A program made the position numbers and the translations under genes. From Saprospiraceae bacterium (lineage in GTDB: Bacteria > Bacteroidota > Bacteroidia > Chitinophagales > Saprospiraceae): a stretch of DNA of 64,000 nt. A model generated the notes under the pieces. That model was not told the origin of the DNA and did not search any database. It worked only from the letters and a program-made list of their open reading frames with translations. The stretch's first letter is position 1; each line of letters starts with the position of its first letter. The stretch is taken from NCBI GenBank assembly GCA_958295895.1, contig CATQHI010000009.1:214891-278890 (forward strand). Direction: 5' to 3'. Below are positions 18,315 to 27,867 of the stretch, one piece after another.

Positions 18315-21029
18315 TTAGCGTTTGACCACCATCGATCGGGCCACTAACTGCCCGCTGCGGTCCTGAGCGGTGAGGAGGTAGGTACCGGTCGGTAGGTCGT
18401 TCAACTCCCACTGCACCTGCGTACGCGCCCCACTGACGTTGAGCTGCTGCAGCTGCTGGCCGAGCATGCTGGTGAGGGTGAAGCGGGTGGCACCCAGGGG
18501 ATTTTCGATGGTAAGCCGGTCGGTGATGGGGTTGGGGTATACCCGTATTCCCTCCACGGTGATGGGCTCGAAAATGCTGGTAATGTTACTGCAGTCACCC
18601 CCGCCCACGGCGATGTCGTCAAAGTAGTAGGTCTGGTCGGTGGCGGGGATCTCCTGGTTGTTCAGGATGAGGGTGATCTGGTCGTAGCGCGCGCTGTCGG
18701 GGGTCTCGCTGAGGTTGAAGGTGAGTTCCTGCCAGGCGTTGGGAGTGGTATAGTCAGCGGTGATGTCGGTGGTCCCCGCCGGGTCCATATCCCCTTGCTC
18801 GAGTTTGAAAACCACGGTAGTGGCTACCGGCATCCACACTTTCATGGTGACTACCTTATTGTCGGTAGGCAGGGCCACGGGGGCCTCCAGGGTGGTAAAC
18901 AAGCCAGCGAAGGTTTCGTCTCCGTCGGCGGCCTCTTCGAAGACGCCCACCCGGGCACTAGTATTGATGCCTGTAGTATCGGGGTTGTCGACGATCATAA
19001 AATCAGCGTCGGTCAGCGAGCCGTTGGCAAAGTAGCTCCAGTCGGAAAGCGTAAGGTCCTCCTCCTCGAAGTTGACGACGCAGGAGCTCACGTAGGCCGC
19101 CCGGGTCAGGCGGAGGTCGTCGATATAGTAGGTCGCCTCGGCCGTGTTGTTTTCGCCGGCGCCGAAGAAGAGTACCAGCCGGGTGTACCCTCCGTCGACC
19201 GCATCACTGAAGTCGACGGTGTAGGTCGACCAGGCGTTGGTCGTATCGATGGCTACGTAGCGCTCGATGTCGACTGCGGTACCGCCCTCCAGTTTGAAGA
19301 GGAGTTGTCCCGCACTGGGGCTCCGGACCGTAGCCGATAGTTGATTGCGCAGACTCAGGTCCAGCCCCGCGGAGTCGAAGTCGATGACCAGGGAATTGAA
19401 GGCCCCGGGCTGGTCGCGGAAGGCTCCCACGCGGCTGCTCGGATTGGGAGAGCCCGGCCCGCCGTTGGGATTGTCCACTACGCTCAAAAACTCGCTACCG
19501 GTCGTGTAGGTCACATTGCGCTGGCACTCGAAGTCATCCAGGATACTCGGATCGGGCTCCACGTCCAGGCAGGCCTCCACGGTGCCCTGCCCCTGTACCA
19601 GGTTATCGAAGTAATAGGTGCCCGTGCCGGTGGTCCCCGGGGCAAAACGTAGGTTGATGCGGTCGAAGTCGGTCACGGCGGCGAAGTCGGCGAAGTTGAA
19701 GCTCAGCGTCTGCCAGCTGCTGGCCTCGGTCACGGTGGCCGTGGCGATGATGGGGCCGGCCACGGTAGCGCTGGTCAATTGCAGGGTCACCACGGTATTG
19801 GCTGCGGGGGCCCACACGTCGAGGTTGAGCTGGGGGTTGCCGCTCAGGTCGAGGCCGTCGGGCAGGGCGGCGGTGAGGGTGGCAAAGTTGGCCGTGCCGC
19901 GCACGTAGGAGCCGACGTTCTCACTCTCGTTACCCTCCGTATCGGGGTTGGCAATCACCGTGAAGGTGCCGTTGAGGGCGGCATTGTCGTTGGCCGGCCC
20001 CCAGTTTAGGCTCGCACCGTCCTCGAAGTCCTCGATGGCCTCCTGCGGCGGGGCGGGGGTGATGGTGATGTCGTCGATATAGTAAATGTCGCCAGCAGTG
20101 CCGTCTACGCCAGCGTTAAAGAAAAACACCAGTTGCTCGTGATTGGCCGCCGACTGGTCGCTGAAGTCGACGCAAACCTCCACCCAGGTCTCGGTCTCGG
20201 TGACGGCCACCGGTCTTTCCACGGCGGCCGATGAGCCGCCCTGCAGCTTCACTAGCAGGTTGCCGGTCACCGGGGCCCACACCTTCATGCAGATGCGGTT
20301 ATTGACCGACAGGTTGAGGGCAGCATTATAGTCGATGACTAAAGCAGCAAAGGCAGTGTTCTCATCGGTATACCGCCCCACGCTATCACTCGTATTGATG
20401 CCGCTCTTATCCGGGTTAGCGATCACCATCAGACTATCGAAGCCCGCCTCATAGGTGGCATTGCGCTGGCACTCGAAGTCGTCGATCACGGTAGCATCCG
20501 CCACCGTTCCCGCGCAGGGGCCGGCGGGGCGCACCGTCAGGTTGTCGAACAGGTAGGTATCGGCGCTTGCCTCCACCCCGGGGTCGAAGAACAGAATCAC
20601 CCGTCCGGCCCGTAGTGTGGTCGCTACCGAACTGAAGTCAAAGGTGTAGGTACGCCAGACATTGGGGGTGGCGATGTTTTTGGTCATCTCTACCGGCGTG
20701 CCCGCGCCCTCCAGTTTCATGATGAACGACGTTGCCGCCCCGGCATTCACCTGGATCGTAAAGCGGCTATTCGTCGTCAGGTCCAGCGAGTCGGCCAGGG
20801 TACCCACAAACAGGCTATAGGCATTCTCTCCGCTCTTAGTGTACGAGCCCACGTTGGCGCTGGAGTTGGCCCCGGTGCTATCCTCCGGATTGGCCACCAC
20901 GCCGTTATACGTCCCGTTGATGGCCTCCCAGGTGATGTCGGAGTCTCCCTCGAAGTCTTCCAGCACGGTCGTCTGGGCGTAGCCCAGGCCGGTGAAGCAG
21001 AGGAAAAGAAATGGTAGCAGTCGGTGCAT
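18315..21029 (-). CDS. T9SS-exported protein with five tandem carbohydrate-binding-like domains
   Basis: A 904-residue surface or secreted protein with no catalytic module. After a signal peptide (FLFLCFTGLGYAQ) five repeats of about 150-170 residues follow, starting near residues 22, 180, 335, 490 and 650. Each opens with DFE(C/G), has an ANPD or DNPD motif, a GxYxxxxxxF segment, a MKVWAP-like strand, and closes with TYYFDDI or YIDDI. This is the pattern of a jelly-roll carbohydrate-binding module. The last 85 residues are a type A T9SS sorting domain (VYPNPITDRLTIEN, LPTGTYLLTA). It sits 16 bp after one GH144-like gene and 46 bp before the other, so it probably holds the glucan at the surface, replacing the usual lipoprotein glycan-binding protein. 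Confidence 0.75.
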   Translation of the reverse strand: MHRLLPFLFLCFTGLGYAQTTVLEDFEGDSDITWEAINGTYNGVVANPEDSTGANSSANVGSYTKSGENAYSLFVGTLADSLDLTTNSRFTIQVNAGAATSFIMKLEGAGTPVEMTKNIATPNVWRTYTFDFSSVATTLRAGRVILFFDPGVEASADTYLFDNLTVRPAGPCAGTVADATVIDDFECQRNATYEAGFDSLMVIANPDKSGINTSDSVGRYTDENTAFAALVIDYNAALNLSVNNRICMKVWAPVTGNLLVKLQGGSSAAVERPVAVTETETWVEVCVDFSDQSAANHEQLVFFFNAGVDGTAGDIYYIDDITITPAPPQEAIEDFEDGASLNWGPANDNAALNGTFTVIANPDTEGNESENVGSYVRGTANFATLTAALPDGLDLSGNPQLNLDVWAPAANTVVTLQLTSATVAGPIIATATVTEASSWQTLSFNFADFAAVTDFDRINLRFAPGTTGTGTYYFDNLVQGQGTVEACLDVEPDPSILDDFECQRNVTYTTGSEFLSVVDNPNGGPGSPNPSSRVGAFRDQPGAFNSLVIDFDSAGLDLSLRNQLSATVRSPSAGQLLFKLEGGTAVDIERYVAIDTTNAWSTYTVDFSDAVDGGYTRLVLFFGAGENNTAEATYYIDDLRLTRAAYVSSCVVNFEEEDLTLSDWSYFANGSLTDADFMIVDNPDTTGINTSARVGVFEEAADGDETFAGLFTTLEAPVALPTDNKVVTMKVWMPVATTVVFKLEQGDMDPAGTTDITADYTTPNAWQELTFNLSETPDSARYDQITLILNNQEIPATDQTYYFDDIAVGGGDCSNITSIFEPITVEGIRVYPNPITDRLTIENPLGATRFTLTSMLGQQLQQLNVSGARTQVQWELNDLPTGTYLLTAQDRSGQLVARSMVVKR

Positions 21030-21045
21030 GATCGAGATGGTTGAC

Positions 21046-22917
21046 TTAGTGAATCAAGAAGGGCAGGGAGTACGTCGTCTCCCCGTTAGTCAGGCGGATG
21101 TAGTAAGGCGCGGGTGAGGGGCGGGGCCTCAGGTGCAACGGAATCGAATGCGCTCCGCGCGCAAACGCCGTGGCGGGTAGCAGCCGGGCCAGGTGCCGAC
21201 CCTGTACGTCGAGCAGATCGATGGACAGGGTCTGAGCTCTGGGTAAATCCACCGAAAGGCTGGCGTGTTCGGTGGCCGGGTTGGGAAATATTTCGGGGGC
21301 CCGGACCAAAAAATCCGGTGGCGAAATCACGGCCGTAGACAAGGAATCTTCCACAAAACCGATGGCCGCCAGGGCGGGTGCGATCTCGGGGCTGGACATA
21401 AATAAGTCCCACAGCAGCCCGCTGCGGTAGTTCTCGATCATGGCCACGATGGGGCCCTGGTCGATGGCCAGGTAGCTGTCGGCGTACCAGTTGCGGTCCT
21501 CGTTGTAGGCATCGTAGAAGCCGTAGCGGCCCCAGAGCTTATCCCCCAGGTCACGGTAAAAGTGCTTCAGGGCAGCCAGGCTTTTATCGGGCGTATAGAC
21601 GATGCTGCTCAGGGCGGCGGTGGGCGTCAGGGTTCCGTTGTCGGTCCGGGCGTTGTCGGGGGCGTGGGCCAGGTAGCCGTCCGGATCGTCACTGGCCGTA
21701 AGCCCCCAGGCCTCCGGTCCGTAGCCGGCGTGGTCATAGGGATTTTCGACGCAGTGCGCGTAGTTGATGAGCGTCTGGTTGATGTTGCGCTCGAAATAAT
21801 TCGTGTAGCGATCACGCTTGTCCCGCGGATCGAAGCCGAGGTAACTGTAGTGGGTGAAGAACAGTGGCCCACCCTTCCCCCGACCAACGATCAGGGGAAT
21901 GCCGTAGAAGCTATTGTCGGTGGTGTAGTCGTCACCCACCCAGCCGGTGTGGTAGACCGAGGCCGGTATCCGCTTGGTGGAGTCCGGCGCGGCCGCGGCC
22001 AGGATGTATACGATCTGCGTCTCGTTGAAGCCGCGCAGTGGCAGGTCGATAGCAAATTCATTTGCCGGTGACCAGTGCCAGTACAGCACTCCCTCCCCCT
22101 GCTGGCGGTAGAAATTCCAGTCGACCCCCTCCCAGATGGCGTTGATATTAGCGCGTAGGGCAGTTTCCTCCTCGCTAGCTCCGGCGAAGTACTGCCGTGC
22201 GGTCAGTAGCCCCTGGATTAGGAAGGCCGTTTCCACCAGATCGCCCCCGTCATCGAGTGGGCTGAACGGAATCACCGCCCCGGTAGCCCCGTTCATCCAG
22301 TGCGCGAACGCCCCCCGGAAGCGCGGTACGGTAAGTAAGAAGTCCACGATCTTGATGGTTCGCTCCAGTGCCTGCTCCCGCGTGATGAAGCCCCGCTCTG
22401 CCCCCACGATCAGCGTCATGAGCCCGAAGCCACTGCCGCCGCTGGTCACCGTGGCTGTCGTACTCCGCTCGCGCGCCAGTCCGGACACCGGGTGGCCGAA
22501 GTCGTAGAAGTAGCGCAGGGTGTATTCCTGCACCATGTCCAGCAGTTCCTCGTCGCTAAATTCTACGGTTGTAGCCGTCACCGTATCGGACACCTCGCCA
22601 AGGGTGCCTGAGCCGGTCACTGCCCGTAGATAGTAGCGGGTGGTCACGTCGAAGTCACCGACGAAGTCGATGAAGCCATTATCGGTCAGCGTCCCCGTCC
22701 CCAGCTGCGCAAACTCTCCCTCCCCCCGGCTCCCAAACACCCGTACGCTCCTGACGGCCGGATTGGTGGGCGCCTCCCAGCGCAGTTCCACGTGGTGGTC
22801 GTAGCCGGTGGCGTCCAGGCCGGTAACGGGGCCGGCCTGGGCGGCTATTTCTGAATTGGTTAAAAGCAGCAGCCCCACTATCAACACTACGTACCCTATT
22901 TTCTTGTTTAAACCCAC
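21046..22917 (-). CDS. GH144-like glucanase with Fn3 domain and T9SS sorting domain
   Basis: A 623-residue exported enzyme. A signal peptide (IVGLLLLTNSEIAAQ) leads to a fibronectin type III domain (about 30-120, LDATGYDHHVELRWEAP). A PF10091/GH144-like (alpha/alpha)6 barrel follows (about 125-530) with YTLRYFYDFGHP, the acidic pair region DDGGDLVETAFLIQG, RGFNETQIVYIL and YLAIDQGPIVAMIENYRSGLLW. The end is a T9SS sorting domain (IFPNPATEHASLSVDL). Within this tail the segment HLRPRP is encoded by the dispersed 19-bp motif. It is the first enzyme of the locus, 124 bp after the upstream SusD. Its secretion route differs from the lipoprotein paralogue, which suggests one enzyme acts free or surface-linked and the other membrane-anchored. 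Confidence 0.85.
   Translation of the reverse strand: MGLNKKIGYVVLIVGLLLLTNSEIAAQAGPVTGLDATGYDHHVELRWEAPTNPAVRSVRVFGSRGEGEFAQLGTGTLTDNGFIDFVGDFDVTTRYYLRAVTGSGTLGEVSDTVTATTVEFSDEELLDMVQEYTLRYFYDFGHPVSGLARERSTTATVTSGGSGFGLMTLIVGAERGFITREQALERTIKIVDFLLTVPRFRGAFAHWMNGATGAVIPFSPLDDGGDLVETAFLIQGLLTARQYFAGASEEETALRANINAIWEGVDWNFYRQQGEGVLYWHWSPANEFAIDLPLRGFNETQIVYILAAAAPDSTKRIPASVYHTGWVGDDYTTDNSFYGIPLIVGRGKGGPLFFTHYSYLGFDPRDKRDRYTNYFERNINQTLINYAHCVENPYDHAGYGPEAWGLTASDDPDGYLAHAPDNARTDNGTLTPTAALSSIVYTPDKSLAALKHFYRDLGDKLWGRYGFYDAYNEDRNWYADSYLAIDQGPIVAMIENYRSGLLWDLFMSSPEIAPALAAIGFVEDSLSTAVISPPDFLVRAPEIFPNPATEHASLSVDLPRAQTLSIDLLDVQGRHLARLLPATAFARGAHSIPLHLRPRPSPAPYYIRLTNGETTYSLPFLIH
21119..21137 (+). repeat. 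Dispersed 19-bp motif, one mismatch
   Basis: GGGCGGGGCCTCAGGTGCA, inside the T9SS tail of the GH144-like gene, read on the minus strand as LHLRPRP. Confidence 0.75.
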
Positions 22918-23004
22918 TTTTGATCGACTTAAGGGAAGTCAAGGTAGGGGTTTAGCAGCGATTCCACGGGGTTCGGTGGGCAGAAAAAACTCGGAATTAT
23001 TGCT

Positions 23005-23043
23005 TTGCGCTTGTCCTAGCGCAACCGGAGGCTGCATTGTACT
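23005..23043 (-). repeat. Hairpin plus REP-like half element after susD
   Basis: Directly after the SusD stop lie GTACAATGCAGCCTCCGG, related to the REP-like family, and a clean stem TTGCGCT-aggaca-AGCGCAA. There is no T-run, so it is more likely an mRNA end protector or attenuator inside the operon than a full terminator. Confidence 0.55.
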
Positions 23044-24646
23044 AGTAGCCCGTATTCTGTAGCAGTTCCCCATTGCGCTGCAGCTCCTGCTGCGGCAGCG
23101 GTAAGAGCAAATGCCGCTCCTCAAAGGTCTGCCCCCAGGTATTGCGCTGGCCTACCAGTGGCACGAAATCGATCTCACCCCCCTCCTGTGTAAGGGGGTA
23201 GGTACGCGTGCGCTGCATGTCGAACCAGAGCTTGAAGTTGAAGACGAGCTCGCGGAAGCGCTCCTTCCAGACCTCCTCAACGAAGTCCTGCACGGAGAGA
23301 CCGGCCAGCGCGCCGCTGATCTCGTCCCCGTCCTGCTTGTAGTAGGCCCGGCTGCGGACCTGGGTCAGGTAGTCGACGGCCTCGGCGGTGACGCCCTCCG
23401 AACGGGCAATCGCTTCGGCCGCAATCAGAAGTACCTCGGGGTAACTGTATGCGGCAACCTCTAGCTCCGACTGGCCGGTGGAGAACACCGCATTGTCGTC
23501 GTGCCAGATGTAGGGCGTGTAGGGAAATTCTACCACCTTACCCGCTGTGTCGGTGAGCATAAAGTGGAAAAACTGGCGGTTCTGAATGCGTAGGTCTTCC
23601 TCCTGATCATAGCCGCGGATGAACTCGTCGCGGGGCTGGTAGGCTCCGTTATTGATGGTGAAGCTGATATCGCCCTCGCTAGTCCGGGCCCGGGTCAGAG
23701 TCACGGGATAGCTGTACTCCGAGTAGCCGGAGTTGCTGATGCCGATGGTGAACTCGATCGGGTACACGAACTCCTGGGCTACGGCCTCCTGGCGACGAAT
23801 CTTGTTGTAGGCGCTGTTCGGTAGGTCCACCTCCCCGGAGGCGGTGTAGCTGTTCTCGGCCAGAGAATGACTGCCCCCATTGATCACCCTACGGGCGGCG
23901 GCGGCGGCGGCGGCGTAGCTGTCCTCCTGTACCGGAAGGCCACTACGGGTCAGTTGGACATCGGCAAGCAGGGTGGCGGCGGCCGGCTGGGTAACGCGGT
24001 AGCCGTTGGTGACCATATTACTCGTAGAAAGGCCGGCATCATTGACCGCAAACTCCAGGTCGGCTACGATCTGGGCGTACACCTCGGCGGCGGAAGTGCG
24101 GGCCCGGTAAATGTTCTCGAGCGATTCGTAGGGTTCCACGATCAGCGGCACGTCGCCGAAGAAGCGTACCAGAAAGAAGTATGACCAGGCGCGGAAGAAA
24201 CGCGCCTCGCCGAGCAGCCGGTCGCTGTCGGCCTGCGAGAGCCCCGGGGTAGTGGGGATGTATTTGATGGCATTGTTGGCCCGGCCGATCTCGCGGTACA
24301 TCTGCGACCAGATGCCGTTGATGAAGCCGTCGGAGTTGATGGGGTTGAGCGTCAGCTGCTGGGCGAACTGAATGAAGGGCTCCTGCCCCTTGTACTCGTT
24401 GTCAAAGAAGCCCGTCAGGTAGGAAGGGTACATGATCTGGCGGCCGGAGTACACGCCGCCGTTCATCCACATGGCCGGCGCCCCGTCGCGGTACAGCGCA
24501 TTGACGGAGTTTTCCGCGTGGGCCGGCTCGGTGAAGAATTGATTGAGGCTGATCTCGTCCCGCGGCGCCTCCTCCAGGAAGTCACTACAGGAAAAGGTCA
24601 CCAGGGTCAGTAGCAGGAGCGCGAGGCGGTTGGATAGGTAATTCAT
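23042..24646 (-). CDS. SusD/RagB-family glycan-binding lipoprotein (upstream pair)
   Basis: A 534-residue lid protein of the first SusCD pair. The lipobox region is LLTLVTFSCSDFLEE. SusD hallmarks are AENSVNALYRDG near the N-terminus, LLGEARFFRAWSYFFLVRFFGDVPLIVEP, and the C-terminal QVRSRAYYKQ and VWKERFRELVFNFKLWFDMQRT. It ends in LLQNTGY, as most SusD proteins do. It has an in-frame GGC repeat encoding a run of alanines before RRVINGG, a spot prone to length change in multiples of one codon. It starts 12 bp after the SusC partner. It differs greatly from the second SusD of the locus, so the pairs are not a recent duplication. Confidence 0.95.
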   Translation of the reverse strand: MNYLSNRLALLLLTLVTFSCSDFLEEAPRDEISLNQFFTEPAHAENSVNALYRDGAPAMWMNGGVYSGRQIMYPSYLTGFFDNEYKGQEPFIQFAQQLTLNPINSDGFINGIWSQMYREIGRANNAIKYIPTTPGLSQADSDRLLGEARFFRAWSYFFLVRFFGDVPLIVEPYESLENIYRARTSAAEVYAQIVADLEFAVNDAGLSTSNMVTNGYRVTQPAAATLLADVQLTRSGLPVQEDSYAAAAAAARRVINGGSHSLAENSYTASGEVDLPNSAYNKIRRQEAVAQEFVYPIEFTIGISNSGYSEYSYPVTLTRARTSEGDISFTINNGAYQPRDEFIRGYDQEEDLRIQNRQFFHFMLTDTAGKVVEFPYTPYIWHDDNAVFSTGQSELEVAAYSYPEVLLIAAEAIARSEGVTAEAVDYLTQVRSRAYYKQDGDEISGALAGLSVQDFVEEVWKERFRELVFNFKLWFDMQRTRTYPLTQEGGEIDFVPLVGQRNTWGQTFEERHLLLPLPQQELQRNGELLQNTGY

Positions 24647-24658
24647 GCGGTGCGCGGA

Positions 24659-27600
24659 TTAAAATTTGACGTTAAGGCCGAGGGTGAAGGTGCGGGGACG
24701 CGGGTACTGGAAGAAGAAAATGTTCTGCCCCCACTGGTTGCCCCCCCAGGAGGTAGCCTCCGGGTCCAGCCCCTGAAACTCGTCCGAGTTGACCACGAAG
24801 AGGTTCTGGGCGGAGACATACACCCGCGCGCTACCGAGGCCGAAACGGTCGGCCGAGATGCCCGGCAGATTGTAGCCCAGCGTGAAGGCATTGCCCCGCA
24901 GGTAGGAGCCGGAGACGATCCAGTGGTCGTCGACCTGGCTGTTCTGTCCGGCGTAGGCCTGGTTGCGGATTTCCTGCACCATGGTGTTCTGGTTTTCGGG
25001 CGTCCACCCCTCGGTAAGGATCGTGCGCAGGCCGTTGGCGATGCCGGAGCGGTCCTCGGTAGAGTGGTAGTACTGCTGCATGATGTCCACGCCGAGTACG
25101 AACTGTAGGTCTATCGTCAGGTCAAAGTTGCCGTAGCTGAAATTGTTGATGAAGCTGCCGTTCCAGTCGGGCAGGCCTTTACCGATGATTTCCTGCTCGT
25201 CTGAGCGTTTAGCCTCACCGGGTACGGAACCCACCTCCGAGGCCTCCTCGACCTCGTCGGTGCCCCAGGTACCGAGGCGGCGGTAGCCCCAGAAGGAACT
25301 CAGGGATTCGCCCACCCGCAGGATGGTCTGACTGCCGCTGACCCAGTAGGGGCCGGGGAAGATGTCCTCGTCGTTTTCCCCGAGCTTCTCGATACGGTTC
25401 TTATTGTAGCTGAAGTTGAGGGTGGAGCTCCAGTTGAAGGTGGGCCCGGTTACGTTCTGGGTGTTAAGCAGTACCTCCACGCCGCGGTTAGATACCTCGC
25501 CGATGTTGTCGAAGATACCGCTGAAACCCGTTGACTGGGGGATAGGTCGCGCCAGCAGCAGGTCGGTGGTCAGCTTGTAGTAGTAGTCCATCTCCAGGTT
25601 GACCCGGTAGTTGAACAGGGCCAGGTTGAAGCCTATATCGAACTGCTGGGTCTTTTCCCACTGCAGATCGGGGTTGCTGAGGCGGTTGATGACGGTATTG
25701 GTGACCCGCTGCCCGTTGATTAGGGTGGTACCCGAGGAGAGGGTTGCCAGCGACTGGTAGGCAGCAATCTCCGTATTACCAGTCACGCCGTAACTCGACC
25801 GTAGCTTGAGCGTACTAATCACTGGATTATTTGCCAGAAAGTCTTCATTAGACACCACCCAGCCCACGCCTACGGAGGGGAAGACCCCGTATTTATTGTT
25901 CTCGCCGAAACGGGAGGAACCGTCAATGCGCCCGGTCAGAGTGAGCAAATAGCGGTCATTGAAGGAATAGCCCCCCCGTAGAAAGTAGGAGTTCATCGTC
26001 CAGTCGTCGTAGAAAGAGCTTGGGGCACCGGGCTGACTGGCCGCCTGCAGACTATTGAAGCGGAAGAAATCGTCGGCAAAGCCCTGTACACCAATACCGA
26101 AGCCGTCGGCCTGCCGCTTCTGCCAACTCAGGCCCGCTACGGCGTTGATGCTATGGGGGCCAAACTGCTTATTGTAGCTCAGGTAGTTCTCCTGTTGCCA
26201 GTAGGTGAAGCGGTTGAGACTCTGGCTGGCGGAGCCCAGCGGGGAGGAGATGTTGACCAGGTCCGGCGGCGAGTAGTTCTGGAACAGCCGGTCCTGCTTA
26301 TCGAAGCCGAACTGGGTGCGTAGATCGAGTCCGTCGGCCAGGTGAAAGACCAGGTAGGCATTGCCGAACAGCTGGGTGCGCTTGGCCAGGCGGTCCTGGG
26401 TTTCGAGCACGTGTACGGGGTTGGCCATCGCCTCCAGGTTGTAGGCATCGGAGATCATCTGGCTATTGGAGTAGGTGCCGTCCGGGAAACGAACCGGAAA
26501 GATGGGCGGCATCTCGATCATGGTGCGCCGGGGTGACTGGCCGCCGCCACCCTCCTCGAAGCTGTTCTCCTTCGTCACGTTGGTCAGTATGTTGAAGCCA
26601 AAGGTCAGCCAGTCCTTAGGGTTGCCCTCGTAGGCCACCTTACCGTAGAGCCGGTCGAGATAGTTGTTGAGCATGATGCCCTGGGTGCCGGTGTAGTTGA
26701 GAAATACCCCGTAGGAGGAGTTGCCGGTACGCTGCTGGATCGACAGTTGGTGGCTATGACTCACCGCAGTACGCGTAGCCTCCTCCTGCCAGTCGGTGTC
26801 GTACAGGGGGTTGCCGTTCTCATCGAAGAGGTTGGGGTCGTCGGTGGTAAATACCGGCTCGGTACCGGGGCGGTACTTTGGCGTGTTTTCCATACCGATG
26901 CGTACGACGTCTAGCCATTCCTCGGCGTTGAGCAGATCCATCTTTTTACGTAGCATTCCGGCCGAGACGTAGCCGTCGTAGCCCACCGTAATGCCCTCGG
27001 CATTAGGACCGCGCTTGCTGGTCACGAGGATGACCCCGTTGGCCCCCCGCGAGCCGTAAATAGCGGTAGCCGAGGCATCCTTCAGCACCTCGATACTTTT
27101 GATGTCGTTGGGATTGAGAAACTGGATATCTTCCATCACTACCCCATCGACCACGTAGAGCGGGGCCGAGCTGGAGTTGATGGTGCCCAGGCCGCGAATC
27201 AGTACCCGCGGACTGCCCGTCGGCGAGCCGGAGTTCAGAAATACGTTCACACCGGCTACCTTGCCCTGTAGTCCCTGGATAGCATTGGTGACGGGTGCTT
27301 TTAGTAGCTCCTCGGAACCTACTACGCCGATGGCCCCGGTGACGTCCGACTTACGCTGCGTACCGTAACCCACTACGACCACCTCCGAGAGCGACTCGAT
27401 GTCGGAGCTCATCTGCACGTCGATCACCGACTGGTTGCCCACCTCGATCTCCTGAGTGCCGTAACCGATGGAGGAAAACACCAGCGTCTGCTCCCCCTCG
27501 GGTAAGGTGATGCTATAGTTGCCGTCAATATCCGTAACGGTACCCGTCGTGCCGTCCTTGACCTTTACGGTGGCCCCGATCAGGGTTTCGCTACTCAGCG

Positions 27601-27712
27601 CGTCACTTACCTGCCCGGTCACGGTGCGTTGTGCCTGAAGGCCGAGGGTAAGCAGCAGGCACAGCAGCACCAGCAAGGGCCTTCCCGCGGGAAGTCTCGT
27701 AGAAATGTCCAT
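24659..27712 (-). CDS. SusC/RagA-family TonB-dependent outer membrane transporter (upstream pair)
   Basis: First gene of the glucan locus and a full-length importer of about 1,017 residues. The start is the ATG at 27712 (the ORF track adds a TTG before it), followed by signal peptide PLLVLLCLLLTLGLQAQ. Domains in order are a carboxypeptidase-like sandwich (VTGQVSDALSSETLIGATV), SusC box (VVVVGYGTQRKSDVTGAI), plug (IRGLGTINSSSAPLYVVDG, LKDASATAIYGSRGANGVI) and barrel ending FTLGLNVKF. The 150 bp upstream have AT-rich sequence where the operon promoter should lie, but I cannot name a box. No regulator gene (hybrid two-component, ECF sigma or SusR) is adjacent, which is unusual for such loci. 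Confidence 0.95.
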   Translation of the reverse strand: MDISTRLPAGRPLLVLLCLLLTLGLQAQRTVTGQVSDALSSETLIGATVKVKDGTTGTVTDIDGNYSITLPEGEQTLVFSSIGYGTQEIEVGNQSVIDVQMSSDIESLSEVVVVGYGTQRKSDVTGAIGVVGSEELLKAPVTNAIQGLQGKVAGVNVFLNSGSPTGSPRVLIRGLGTINSSSAPLYVVDGVVMEDIQFLNPNDIKSIEVLKDASATAIYGSRGANGVILVTSKRGPNAEGITVGYDGYVSAGMLRKKMDLLNAEEWLDVVRIGMENTPKYRPGTEPVFTTDDPNLFDENGNPLYDTDWQEEATRTAVSHSHQLSIQQRTGNSSYGVFLNYTGTQGIMLNNYLDRLYGKVAYEGNPKDWLTFGFNILTNVTKENSFEEGGGGQSPRRTMIEMPPIFPVRFPDGTYSNSQMISDAYNLEAMANPVHVLETQDRLAKRTQLFGNAYLVFHLADGLDLRTQFGFDKQDRLFQNYSPPDLVNISSPLGSASQSLNRFTYWQQENYLSYNKQFGPHSINAVAGLSWQKRQADGFGIGVQGFADDFFRFNSLQAASQPGAPSSFYDDWTMNSYFLRGGYSFNDRYLLTLTGRIDGSSRFGENNKYGVFPSVGVGWVVSNEDFLANNPVISTLKLRSSYGVTGNTEIAAYQSLATLSSGTTLINGQRVTNTVINRLSNPDLQWEKTQQFDIGFNLALFNYRVNLEMDYYYKLTTDLLLARPIPQSTGFSGIFDNIGEVSNRGVEVLLNTQNVTGPTFNWSSTLNFSYNKNRIEKLGENDEDIFPGPYWVSGSQTILRVGESLSSFWGYRRLGTWGTDEVEEASEVGSVPGEAKRSDEQEIIGKGLPDWNGSFINNFSYGNFDLTIDLQFVLGVDIMQQYYHSTEDRSGIANGLRTILTEGWTPENQNTMVQEIRNQAYAGQNSQVDDHWIVSGSYLRGNAFTLGYNLPGISADRFGLGSARVYVSAQNLFVVNSDEFQGLDPEATSWGGNQWGQNIFFFQYPRPRTFTLGLNVKF

Positions 27713-27867
27713 CAATGTGTGATTTGAGTTAGGAAGAAACGCTTGAAATATACTAGCTAAATCGTTTTACAAAAGCAATATATGCTGCTTACCACCACAC
27801 CAACAAGAAAGCGAAGAAAAAACTTCGCCTTGTGCAACGGAGCCTCCACGATTATCACTTCACTATC

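Noticed and set aside
23887-23913. GGC triplet repeat in the upstream susD as a regulatory microsatellite
   Set aside because: It encodes alanines in frame inside a helix and can vary by whole codons without effect on the frame; no regulatory role is suggested.
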